A stretch of 64,000 nt of DNA from the NCBI GenBank assembly GCA_910589415.1, contig OU342639.1:27102268-27166267 (forward strand), written 5' to 3'. Source of the DNA: Malachius bipustulatus. Its lineage: Eukaryota; Arthropoda; Insecta; Coleoptera; Melyridae. The number at the start of each line of letters is the position of its first letter. Positions within the stretch are counted from its first letter, which is position 1. Both the position numbers and the translations under genes were made by a program. The notes under the pieces were generated by a model, which searched no databases, was not told the origin of the DNA, and saw only the letters and a program-made list of their open reading frames with translations. This document shows positions 12,429 through 23,399 of this stretch, in pieces.

Positions 12429-12670
12429 GCCATTCGATAGCCGCTACCGTTGCCCGATTTGCATTATTTTAGCCACGAGCCCCAATGCGCCCCCCAATTC
12501 CCGTCCGGCGAAGGGGCTCCGTGTTCTTTGCGGCGAGCGATCCTGGAATGAACTGGCCACGCAACGGCGCCGCGATGGAAATAGAAAAGCTTAGTCACGA
12601 ATGCAATCAATGGTGCAGCTTACGAGTCGACGACGGCGTTTCCTTCCCGCGTTGCCGGCTCGTCTAGCTA
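12429..12670 (-). promoter_or_regulatory. GC- and CpG-rich 5' flank of the signal-peptide exon
   Basis: This is one of the few GC-rich blocks in the window, with many CG dinucleotides, immediately upstream (minus strand) of the ATG at 12428. It could be 5' UTR and promoter. No clear TATA box was seen. Plus-strand frames here are probably shadows. Confidence 0.4.
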
Positions 12671-13554
12671 GTTTTTCACGTCAAAGGGTTGGAACTAAGA
12701 AGGGGTTGAATCTGCTTGAAGAAAAGTTGCAATAAGAGCGAAGAATTGAAGTTTTTGCCAACTTTGTCAAACCCGGCCTCCCTCAAGAGCCTATTCGACT
12801 TGGAACACAATTTGAAACACGTCACCTGAAGAGGCCTTTCCTGAAACATACAAATTCTACTCAAATAATTTATCAAGTCAAGGCAACACGGGCTAGCCTC
12901 TTCGCTAAAGTTCTTTTGTATAGAGGAACAAAAGAATGAGGGGGTGACTTTGATAAGATATCGTATCGGAAAGTTTCGTTGGTGCTTGGAAAACAGTAGG
13001 TATATCTTTTCGCATCTCAACCTTTAAAACAATTTATATTACATATAAAAGTACAAGAAAGTTCTCAGGAACAATCCGAGGTTCTACAAAGATAAGACTC
13101 CTTGAGTAGCTTGGAGTGGCCAATTTATCCTCAAAGTGATAACTCGCCCCAATATGCAACCTTGCGCCACTGTTCAAGGCTGACCAATCTCTGGAAAACT
13201 TAATATCGAAGATTAGTGTAAAATTGCTCCATTTTTGATGGAACCGCATGCAGCAGCCTTGGTGTATATGTCGGAACGGACTTCAAAAAATTGAAACAAT
13301 TTTGCAGGGAATCGAGAGCAAGAAATTTGTACAGAAAAAGCTGACATTTGAATACTTAACTAGTACATAGCTTGACTAGTTTTCTAACTGCTGCTAGAAG
13401 ACTTTTTTTCACAGTACAATTCTCACCATTTCCGAGTCACCGTTTTTTTAATAATTGACGATGATCAGGTTAGAGATGTGTGTATGTGTGTGTTATTTTA
13501 GCAATGGTACGCACACCTGACAAAAAAAGAAAAATTTAAAACATATATTTTATT
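12671..13554. other. Stretch without a recognised gene
   Basis: Minus-strand frames of 114 and 71 residues occur, but they show no motif, signal peptide or codon bias. A short GT-rich run (GTGTGTATGTGTGTG) lies near 13478-13494. Confidence 0.4.
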
Positions 13555-13755
13555 TTGATTTTTTCTCTATTCCATTCTTTTTTATCTTTATATTTTTCAA
13601 TCATATATTTTTTTTTATTTGTTTTTTTTTCGTTCCTTTGTTTTTCCCTCTTTTTCTCTTTCTCTTTGTTATTTTCAGTTTTTTTCCTTCATTCTTTCTT
13701 TTTTTTACTTTATTCCTTTTTTGTTTCTATTTTTTTTCTTTTTTTTTCTGAGCCT
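13555..13755 (+). repeat. Polypyrimidine low-complexity tract
   Basis: About 200 bases of almost pure T with interspersed C (TTTCTCTTTCTCTTT and similar). The frames through it encode only Phe/Leu/Ser runs and are not genes. Confidence 0.9.
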
Positions 13756-14655
13756 TATAAGTAGGAGCAGGGATCGGGAGGTCGACAATGAATACAACGC
13801 GTCTATATAGGGGTCCATCAAGACTACTTTTACGATAGACAAATCAACAATGCACACCTCACAAAAGTAGTCCGACTCGATAGATGATTAACCATCAATA
13901 ATTTAACATAATAAACAATTTTATTCACGGCAATTATTCAATGTATTAAACGAAGTCAGATGGTTAAAGATTAAATATATAAGTATAAAACGCACGGCTC
14001 ACAAGATTTGAGAAAGCAATAAATGTCTCCCTAAGAAGGTATCTATTTGTTCTAGTAAATCCACACTGGTCTTATTGGCTTCCTCACATACAATTCCCTA
14101 CAAATTTGTAACGGTTCCTGCAACCCTTCCAGAGAGTTTACCTCTTTATTTCACCAATTAATATTGTAGCGATCATTTTGAGTTCAAAATGTATTCAACA
14201 TTTCATGGAACACTCTGTACAATATTGGTGGAAGTTGACAGCTGAGTCACGATTTGGTTCTGTTAGGTTCGGCTTCTTTCGGTCCGCTCCCTTCAGGATA
14301 ATCGCATATGCGCAGCGCAAGAGCGTTCAAAAATGACAGGTTTGAATTGAATTCAGTCAGATCCTTTTAGAAACTCGAAGAAAATCCGAATCTTTTTGAT
14401 CTTATTTAACTGATCAGAATGTACAGCTAAATACTCCGCCAATCACTCAATAAAAGTACGTATTTTTTATTACTGCTTCGATTGCTGGCTTCAACTTTAA
14501 TGTAGAGGATGGACGGCATAGTGCAAACCAATATGGCTAATGCCACTATTAAATTTATAATTTTTCATTATTGCCAATTGCCTGATTTATAGCTATTTTT
14601 CCCGTTATACTTGGTAACAGTGTAATTACATGTACATGTATGCACATACTGTACG
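13756..14655. other. Unique DNA without a recognised gene
   Basis: No coding-like frame. A small imperfect inverted pair around 13825 and 13865 (ACTACTTTT / AAAAGTAGT) and a GCGCATATGCG-like block near 14308 are the only structures noted. Confidence 0.4.
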
Positions 14656-15058
14656 CAGAGCTGGGAGTATCTTAAAAAAAGATACTTTTCAGTATCTAAG
14701 ATACAAGATAGTATCTTATATCTTGTATCTATAGATAATTTTTAAAAGTATCTGTATTTTGTATCTATTTTTAAGTGTCTAAGATACTTTACGGAAAAGA
14801 TACTTTTTCTACGTTGCAAGTTACAGCTTGGGCAACATTGCTCCTTTGATTATTTTGTTTGCATAAGGTCTAGGTCATCAATCTGTCATCAGAAAATTTT
14901 ATAGTATTTCTTCTATTTGTATTTTTCAAGTGGGATCTTTAAGATACTTTTAGTATCTAAGATAGTTTTAGAAGTATCTTGTATCTAAGATACTTTTTAG
15001 AAAGTATCTAGTATCTTATTGTATCTAGATACTTTTTGAAGTATCTTTCTCAGCACTG
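14656..15058. mobile_element. hAT-like MITE full of GTATCT/AGATAC motifs
   Basis: The ends are CAGAGCTGGGAGTATC (left) and the complement of CAGTGCTGAGAAAGATAC (right), the CAGNGCTG form common in hAT transposons. The interior holds roughly twenty GTATC or GATAC motifs, many as palindromic GTATCTAAGATAC, clustered near both ends with a plain middle (about 14810-14935). There is no coding potential. A TGCACAT repeat at both borders (14641, 15057) is near but not cleanly placed as an 8-base target duplication. Confidence 0.6.
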
Positions 15059-15960
15059 CACATCTGCATCATTAAACTTATTACATAAAAAAACTTCTTT
15101 GAAATTTTATACAAAATATACAGTTGTATTGTGGACTACCTAACCTAAGCAGTTTTAACTAACCGATTGACAGGTAGTTAATACACAATACATAACATAT
15201 CACTCTAGTGTGATATTTTACTTTCCAATTCTAGGGTGATATTTGTCATTTTCGAAGTAACTAAATAGTGCGCTATTTGCCATTTTCCCGTATAGTCGCC
15301 GGAAAAATTACTTTCCCGAGGAGAAAATACAGTCTTATGTTTTCGCAAACTACATGATACGACGCTGTAATATAACTTTGATCTTTGATATAATCATGAA
15401 TCTCCCCGTAGCAAGCGTGAGGCATAGAATTGTGGCCGAATATTTCAAAACATATTCTATGGCTCAAAATAAGCCAGAGAATTCATATTAACATTTATCC
15501 TTAATCAGCAAAGTAGTAGAGCGTCCCAAGTGTAGTGGATGCAAAAAGAAGATGGATGTAGAACATGCGATTTGTCTATTGCTTGGTAAAAAAACGTATA
15601 TATCAGCAGGGGACATCTGGGATGATAGGGCCGGAATTATTCAGACGCCGCTGCGTGGCATTCTTCGTCGATACATCCGAGAAGTCGAGAGGGCACAAAA
15701 AATATCAAATACGATTTTGCTGTTTCTACATGATGCAGCAAATATGATTTCTGCTCAAATAATATGATCAAATCTGTATTTGCGCTTGAAATTATTGTAA
15801 AAGCTGAACTACTACAAATTTTTTTAGTGTATTTTTTAATAAAAAAATACACTATTGAGGACGACATCACTTTTCGAAAATCACCCAAACTCATCAAATG
15901 TCCACCGATCATGACCCCCAGATCACGAAAAAGTGGTTTTCCAAAATTCACCTGCCCACG
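15059..15960. other. Stretch with only weak small frames
   Basis: An ATG-initiated 71-codon frame at 15552-15767 has balanced composition but no recognisable domain, signal or neighbour. I do not call it a gene. The rest is AT-rich. Confidence 0.35.

Positions 15961-15987
<27 letters not shown>
15961..15987. repeat. (AT)n microsatellite
   Basis: Uninterrupted AT dinucleotides, about 13 copies. Confidence 0.95.
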
Positions 15988-15994
<7 letters not shown>

Positions 15995-17560
15995 TTCTCC
16001 AAAAACGCGAAATTTCGATTTTCAAAACGCTCCTGTAGCTTTATCTTTAAAGATTAGTGAACGAAATTTTGGATCCTTTCAAAACGTTGGAATGATGTTA
16101 GATTTTCGTTGAAAAAATTTCCAAAAGTCGAGTCACTTCTACAGGGTGTCCCTTCAAAATTCCCGCAAGCCGGTTCTTGTGGTATCATTTCAGGTCGCAG
16201 TTTTCAATCTAGGAGGCTGAAATTTTTGTGGGAGTAACATATCCACAAGGAGTGGTCTGGTATTGCACTTGAGCAAAATCGGCCAAGCCGTTTCAAAATG
16301 GCAGCCATTTGAATTTTTTGAAAATTTGCTATTTTTTGAGCCCCTGTATGAGCAAGATGGCAATAAAACTTTGAAATAAAATTAACAAGATTGGAAGAAA
16401 ACTATTTGAAATTTGAATTAAAGCAATAAAATTGGCATTATTTATATTAATAAGCCAGTGGCGTGGGTAGGAAAAGGGTAAAAATGTCTAAATTTCTATA
16501 ACCGTTTATGAGTTCATTTTTAAAGAAATTGAACTGAAATTTTCACAGTAGGTAAGTACACTAATATCCTTTAACCCTTAAAAGTTTCAAGAAGTAAATA
16601 AGAAAAATGACGGAGATATAAATATTTTTTTTCATATGATGTTTATTTCTTTAAAATTTTAAAACCGCTGCTGTAGCATCATATTTAAGGATTAGTGAAC
16701 GAAATTTTTTACCCTTGTGAAACTTCGAAATGACATTTGATTTTCGTAAAAAAATTTTCCTAAAGCTGCGTTACTTCTACAGGGTGTCCCTCCAAATTAA
16801 AAACAAAAACCGTCTATGAGGCACGGTTTCTGATCGCAGTTTTCAATCTAGGGGGCTGAAATTTTTTTATGAGATAGCCGCAAGGAGCGTCTGGTTCTGT
16901 ATTTGAGTAAAATCGAGCCGTTTCAAAATGGCGGCCTTTTCAATTTTAGAAAAAATTGCCAAAATTTGAACCCCTATACCTACCTACCTATAAGCAAGTT
17001 AGAAAAACAAATTAACACGATTGGAAGAAAATTATTTTAAATTTGAGTTAATGCAGTAAAATTTGCATATTTTTCATTAATAAGCCAGTGGCGTGGGTAG
17101 GAAAAGGGTAAAAATGGCTAAATTTCTATAACCGTTTATTAGCCTTTTTTGAAGGAGTTGAGCTGAAGTTTTTCCAGTAGACAGTTTTAACATGATGTTT
17201 ATTCCTCTAAAATTTCAAATTTTCGGTTTTCAAAATTCCCCTTTCACTTTTTGCGAATTTATTAAAGGCAGTGTAAAGAATAGTATTTTTTAAGTAAAGT
17301 TAGCCAGTGGCGGACACAGGAAAAGGAAAAAAAATTAAATTTGTCAATTTTTTTTTATTTTGTTAAATTTAAAAATCCATTCTAAGACACGTTTTCAAAC
17401 TAAATGAAATGAAATTTTCTCAGTAAACCACTACGCTAATATGACCTGACTATGGAAAATTTCAGAAATCCCATTTAAAAAGCGGTGAAAATATTCATAA
17501 TTGAATCGCATAAAAATACACTATTTCTGCGATTGATGCGCAAGAAGTTTTTTTTTAATA
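15988..17560 (+). repeat. Tandem copies of a roughly 640-base dispersed repeat
   Basis: A partial unit, then two longer units, start over at ACTTCTACAGGGTGTCC (16135 and 16773, about 638 apart). Shared landmarks are CCGTTTCAAAATGGC, AACCCCTGTAT-like text and AAGCCAGTGGCGTGGGTAGG. A different 3' module (about 17200-17560) contains CAGTGGCGG and ends near GATTGATGCGCAAGAAG. The same order recurs at 53640-55005, and part of a unit at 21130-21760. No protein frame. Confidence 0.85.
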
Positions 17561-17785
17561 AGTCAATTTTTATCTATGATATATACATAATATGATGCAT
17601 AATGATACATAAATATGATAATATACCTACAGAATGTCCTATGAAAAAATAGACAATGTCGTTTTCGGGTTTCCTTAACGCTACAAATACTGAAATTATG
17701 AATTTATTCCATCTGGCTGTTCCACACTGTATATTATTTCATGAAACTTCCCTGGAGTTTCCTCTTATATATCCACGGTGTAAGA
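17561..17785. other. Short AT-rich spacer
   Basis: Contains ATGATA/ATGATAC-like runs; nothing else seen. Confidence 0.4.
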
Positions 17786-18663
17786 TATACAGGCTGTCTA
17801 CTTAAGGCTGGCCACCAGCTATATCTCGGAAACTATAATGGGCCTATAGAACCTCAAAATAAAAAATTTCCAGACATAAGTGGTCACGAGAAATTCAATG
17901 AAAATATTTTCAAGATGGCCGCACTTCCGGAAACACCGGATGTTGACACCTACTTCGTTATTTTAACGGGAACACCCTGTCAAATAATATATTTTTTAAA
18001 TGTCTGAAGAAATCGAATAGGACAGGTAGTTTTCACCATTGGAATTTAGATTGAGCGGTTTAGGAGTTATAAACAAGTGAAAATCGAAAATTTTCAACTT
18101 CAAAGCAATCTAGAACTAGAACGGCTCAAAATATCTAAAAACGGTTTACATGTCCCTATCTTAACTTTTCACATAGTATCCTACTATACTATGTGGTTTA
18201 AATTTTAATACAGGGTGATGAAAAATCGGATAATTTTCATCACCCTGTATTAAAATTTAAACCACATAGTAGGATACTATGTGAAAAGTTAAGATAGGGA
18301 CATGTAAACCGTTTTTAGATATCTTGAGCCGTTCTAGTTCTAGACTGCTTTGAAGTTGAAAATTTTCGATTTTCACTTGTTTATAACTCCTAAACCGCTC
18401 AATCTAAATTCCAATGGTGAAAACTACCTGTCCTATTCGATTTCTTCAGACATTTAAAAAACATATTATTTGACAGGGTGTTCCTGTTAAAATAACGAAG
18501 CAGGTGTCAACTTCCGGTGTTTCCGGAAGTGCGGCCATCTTGAAAATATTTTTATTGAATTTCTCGTGATCACTTATGTCTGGAAATTTTTTATTTTGAG
18601 GTTATAGGCCCATTAGTTTCCGAAATATAGCCGGTGGCCAGCCTTAAGCAGACACCCTGTATA
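17786..18663. mobile_element. Near-perfect fold-back palindrome, about 878 bases
   Basis: The arms match almost base for base from TATACAGGCTGTCTACTTAA (17786) to its inverse ending CACCCTGTATA (18663). The centre at about 18205-18245 is itself an inverted AATACAGGGTGATGAAAA pair, so there is almost no loop. An internal ACACCCTGTC in each arm suggests several element ends stacked inside one another. TAAGA occurs just outside both ends and could be part of a longer target duplication. Confidence 0.9.
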
Positions 18664-19082
18664 AGATGAGTGAACGAAATACGTATTGCAACAGTAAGCG
18701 AAGGGATGGAACCGTCATAGTCAGTGTATGAGGGAGTCACGCCAGCTGGGCTTTGACCTCTTGCTCTTACACGTACAAATTGCCATTTTCAGAATGTCAT
18801 ATGCTACTCTATTTTATTTTTTTTCTGAATAAGTGGCAAGCAAAAATGGGTAGAGAGTGTGTTGTGCCTAATTATTGTAGAAGTTGATGCGACGAAACTA
18901 CTACGGGTATTTAATCGAGTGACATCCCAACATTTAAATATTAATAAAATTAGAACATAAGATCATGAGTTTACCAGTGAATAATTCATGTTAGCGCTTG
19001 CTCAACAACACACTTGGGTCAACCTGGGGTAATGTGACGATATCTGCTCGCACTTACACTTCTCGTTCCGCCATCTTATACA
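18657..19082 (+). pseudogene. Possible THAP-type zinc-finger start inside a short inverted-repeat element
   Basis: At 18847 a frame begins MGRECVVPNYCRS and stops at once. This matches the MGRxCxVPxC start of THAP domains, which occur in P-element transposases and host proteins. The flanks TATAAGATGAGTGAACGA (18660) and the inverse of TATAAGATGGCGGAACGA (near 19082) are imperfect inverted repeats. No further THAP residues (the AVPYTF box) were found. This is a suggestive remnant only. Confidence 0.3.
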
Positions 19083-20560
19083 TCTTACACCGTTGATCTA
19101 CTATACCTATCAGTGCTTAGAAGCAAAATCTGAAAAATTCATGGCAGCGATTTTTTTTCTTGTCAATTATTATTCTTCCTGTCATTTTCATATTTTATGT
19201 ATTTTATTTAATTAGAGCTCCGTAATTATTTTTTTGATATTTTTTGCAGCGATTTTGGTTTTATCAAGTTTTTTACGGCTGGCGACCCAACGAAAAAAAA
19301 AATTAATTAATCTGATTATGCCATTATATGGTCTCCTATATTATTTACACGAATTCTTCAAGTTTAAATTTCTTATCTTTACAATTAACCTTTATTTCGG
19401 GGATGGACATAAGTGATAGACCACCTTGTATGTACATTGAGATCATTTTTGGCAAAATAATGTCATTCTCAATTATTGTCATTTGTAATTAAAACACGGA
19501 TATTAAACAGATACAGTAATTTTTAAAGGCCTCTTTTACGTTAAGTTGCCTTGTTGCCACATTTATTTTATTTATATACTTCTAACGGGAGATCCCAGAT
19601 ATTATTATAAATAAACTTTTTTGACAAAATGTCTATCAGGGACCATCAATTTATATAAATTTTTGTTAAGGATACCGGAAAAATTCTTTGAGTTTCCTGA
19701 ATTATTACAAGAATATTTTGTTTTTTAATAATGTTTGAAAAGTCGCTTTGTTTGGAAGATACAGGGCGATAAAAATTTTTGACACAACCAATTTTGCAAT
19801 ATTATTATAATTATTATAATTTAGCTGAAATAAAAGTATCGCGCACTAGACTGCGATTGCCGATTACAAAAAAAAAAAACAAAAAAAAAATTATAATTCT
19901 CCTTGGAAGATTTTTCAGGTACCTACTATTTATACATGACCCACATAAAACGCCTTTCTCATACATATGTTCCCGCGGGCTTTTCTCCACAAATTGCATT
20001 CTGTCAATGGATTTTGCGCACATTATAGTTCAAATCCCTCAGCTACAGATTCATTTTACAGATGAATCGAATTTCTCGAGAATTACATTAACTAAATTCC
20101 ACAGTAATCATTCTTATAATAATCCACGGAACAACGTATGTTTAAAAAACATCCTAGATTATCAAAAAAAATATAAATATGTAGTACTTTCATAAAGAAA
20201 TTCAATAATATCTTTAAAACTTCTAGGCAGGTAGATATAAACGAAAGATTATCCAGGAAATCTCAGCGTTATTCTGGATAATCTCATCTAGCGCTTAAAG
20301 TTTTCCCAAGATCACCACGTAAAGGCTTGTTATAAATTCGGTGTAGTTAGCTATAAAGCAATCGCCTATTTACAGGCCTTAAAACGAGAAGATGTTTTCC
20401 TAATCCACGATCTAGGTACTCCATAATCTGCGGTTATCTTCTGATTACCTATTGAAAATTATTAGCTAGTGTTTCATTACTTATATTCACCGCCATTCCT
20501 TCAACATTCTCGTTCCAATCTTTATTTAACTAGCCACCTTAAAAATTGAAGTAGCGAAGG
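19083..20560. other. Unique AT-rich DNA without a recognised gene
   Basis: The long frames at 19234-19416 and 19779-20195 lack motifs and codon bias. A small perfect hairpin (AGATTATCCAG / CTGGATAATCT) lies near 20246-20283. GTTCAAATCCC near 20028 resembles a Pol III B box but no A box was found. Confidence 0.4.
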
Positions 20561-20960
20561 GAGATATGGCAACTGCGGTTTGCGTCGCGACGCCACGATA
20601 TTGCCGATACCTTCCGTCACGTATCGTTGAACGCGCAGCTTATTGCGCTTCCACTCAGCAAACCAACCAGGTACCCATTAGTAAGGGTCATGAGTTGAAA
20701 AGCACACTCTTAATACCCCTTTTGCATTTAAGGCACGAGTACGGTATTACCCCCCTGTACCCTTGCCCAATCTGATTTCCCGACGGCAGTCGGCACGACC
20801 CTCGTGTGCGACGGAAAAGCGTGCCATGTGCGTTTCCCTTCTCAATATTTCATTCGGCGCTCACAAAATCGTTAACTTCTCAGGTGGACGATTGCTAGCC
20901 ACTTGCTGTCTTTGCCACAAAAGAATCATAAAATCATTTAAAAACGGTGTTAAGAAAAAG
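20561..20960. other. Unexplained GC-richer island
   Basis: It has clearly more G and C, with CG dinucleotides, than its flanks. The plus frame at 20566-20775 starts with ATG but has no recognised domain; the next frame at 20763-20996 is also anonymous. It may be an old LTR, a gene fragment or a promoter. I cannot assign it. Confidence 0.3.
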
Positions 20961-21129
20961 GTACCTATAATAATTATTGTTATAAGATTATTGTAATGGT
21001 TAATGGTTTAGTTGCAAAAATTCACTTTTTCCAATCTAAATCAAAATGTTTAGAAATTAGACGAATAGTCGAGTTCAATCCGTTTAAAAAATGACATTAA
21101 AATCAAGTTATATGAGATTTTTTTTAATT

Positions 21130-21900
21130 TTTTTTATGGACATATGATTCCGAGTTCCGAGCAATCTTGATAGAAAGCTTTTTTTAAGCTTCGACGTTTC
21201 TGTTTATATCTTGAAGTAAGTGAAAATTTCTAGGTAACTGAAATAATTTCTGTGGTGGTAAGATATCCAAACGAGTGATCAGTCACAATTTTCCAAAATG
21301 ACGGCCATTTAAAATTTAGAAAAAAATTATACTTTTTGAACCCCTGTATAAGCTAGATAGAAAAAACTTTTGAATAAATTAACAGGATTGGAAGAAGGTT
21401 TTTCAAACTTTACGCTTTTATAACAAAAAAAAATGTTTTTTAATAATGAACCAGTAGAGTAGGAAAAAGCTAAAAATTGCTGAATTTCGATAAGCACGTA
21501 TAAGCACACTTTTAGAGGAATTTAAATAATATTGCTAAAGCGGACAACTATACTCATAAGTCATAAACTTAAACCATGGAAAATTTCAGGAAGCAAATAA
21601 TTAAAATGACACACTAGTCAAAATTTTTATATGATGGTTAAAGTTCCTTTAGCTCCTTCCAAGCTTTAGGCACATAACTTTGAGCCCTTGTAAAACCTAT
21701 GGAGGACTGTAGATTTTTGTTAAAAATGTTTCGTAAGAAAACGTTGTTTGTCCAGAGAATCACTTCAAATTTCACGAAACTCGTTCTTGTCATTCGATCA
21801 TTCAGAGTGGCCGCCTACTGAACTTTTATAGAAACAGTTATTTTTTAACACCTATGCAAAATTAAAAAAAAAATCAGTTTAACAGAATAGGAATAACTTA
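21130..21900 (+). repeat. Diverged copy of the 640-base dispersed repeat
   Basis: It shares with 15988-17560 the text around ATGACGGCCATTT, AACCCCTGTATAAGC, GATTGGAAGAAG, the AACCAGTAGAGTAGGAAAA segment and the phrase around GGAAAATTTCAGGAAGC. It is more diverged than the other copies. Confidence 0.7.
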
Positions 21901-22265
21901 TCCCAAGCTAGTCAATAAATTCATTACTTTTTGAATGAAACACAGGTTTTTTGATAAAAAATTATTTTATTTTTCAACGTGTAACGCAGAAAAGAGGGAG
22001 AGAATTACTCACATGTAAATACACAAATTTATTTAACTAACGCTTAGCCTTCTTGGTAACCTCTCTATAGAGCTTTGACATCACCTTGCTGAAGATACGT
22101 AAATCACTGTTCAAGGTCATTGCTGAAGTTACTCGACTCAAGACTCTACTCAAGACATCTTGCTATTTAGCCGTTGATCGTAGCCTTGCCAAGGTTTCCG
22201 GCGCCAAGGCACGCTGTGGTAACCAGGACCCTCCTCGGTCCTCCCGATCTCAAGGTCATTCGCGG

Positions 22266-22508
22266 GAGGTCGGCAGAATCCTCTCGATCCTTCACTCCCG
22301 GGAAACCACCAGGCGGTCAGCAGGATCCATCTTGATCCTTCACGTCCGGTTAGAGACCACTAGGCGTTCTGCAGGATCATCCTCTCGATCCTTCACGCCC
22401 AGACCACCAGGCGTTCCGCAGGATCATCCTCTCGATTCTTCACGCCCGGTTTCAGAAACCACTCACGGGTGATCGGCAGGATCATCCTCTCGATCCTTCA
22501 CACCCGGA
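22266..22508 (+). repeat. GC-rich minisatellite, about five units of 45-57 bases
   Basis: Each unit has GCAGGATCATCCTC then TCGATCCTTCACGCCCGG and an AACCACCAGGCG linker, with variation. The run lies in a GC-rich block (about 22180-22740). The 128-codon frame through it is repetitive and has no known domain. An LTR or non-coding satellite is more likely than a gene. Confidence 0.85.
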
Positions 22509-22720
22509 ACAAAGTCAGGCCACACTGACCTCCACTCTGACCTACACATGCAGGTCACGCAGGCCACACGGGCCGCTCTCAGGTCTCTCTCGGGTCTACA
22601 CATGCAGACCACACAGGCATCACTTGCCTTCGGCTACCAAGCCGCTCTCAGCCTCACAGGCTACAGACCTTCTCTCAGGGACTCAAACTAACACATGCAC
22701 AGGCCACACAGGCCCACTAG
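22509..22720 (+). repeat. Second, looser repeat based on CACATGCAG / GGCCACACAGG
   Basis: Three or four diverged occurrences of ACACATGCAG followed by ACCACACAGGC-like text. It continues the GC-rich block. Confidence 0.6.
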
Positions 22721-23399
22721 AACTCTACGATCAACGCTCATTTCTACTTTACACTTCAGCAATTTAGACATCTTCAGCACTAATTAACCTTTGTCTCTCA
22801 ATAAGTACTTATCATGATTCTGTCTTTCACTGCTTTACCTCTGTACCTATTCATGCTTTATTCATGCTTCATGCTTACATGCAGTTGACTCTAAATAGAT
22901 CTGAGCTCATTAATTTCAATTCTTAAGACAGGCTAATAATAATTATTATCTTTATCAATTATATCTCAATTAATAATCATGATTACTTAACTCTTTATTA
23001 CTTATCCTTACTTTACTGATCTAGGAATAGGACACTTAGTGAGTAAATCAACTCACCTGTTATCTATTATAAAAGAACGCCAGAATGCACCAAACACAAA
23101 CATAAGTAAATCACCAACTCTCACTCGGCGACGTTCAAAGCACAACTGTACTGGAGTAGGTACTTCCCGCGTCTTACGGTCAAGTAGGGTCATATGGATA
23201 TTTCATTTCTTTCACGCAACGGACGTTAACTCTTCAGCATCCGGATGTTTATATTAACAAAGCGACCGGTTGCAGTTCATATCGACTGGATTTTAGATAT
23301 CGATACCAAATATGTACTGACTGAGATTGAATCAGATTTACGTTTTACAAACGTAGTCTCGTTTGAGCTCTAAACACTTTGTCCAACGTTTCTCTAATT
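22721..23399. other. Stretch without a recognised gene
   Basis: AT-rich to 23040, then mixed. No motif in the 72-codon frame at 23039-23257. Confidence 0.35.

Noticed and set aside
12676..13249. Two minus frames (114 and 71 codons) upstream of the GC-rich island
   Set aside because: No ATG-supported leader, domain or codon bias; stops interrupt any longer frame.
13555..13810. Phe/Leu-rich frames resembling membrane proteins
   Set aside because: Produced by a polypyrimidine tract.
15637..16002. 121-codon minus frame
   Set aside because: It runs through the (AT)n microsatellite (Ile/Tyr runs) and overlaps other open frames; no domain.
20028..20038. B-box-like GTTCAAATCCC as a tRNA gene
   Set aside because: No A box at the right distance and no cloverleaf stems.
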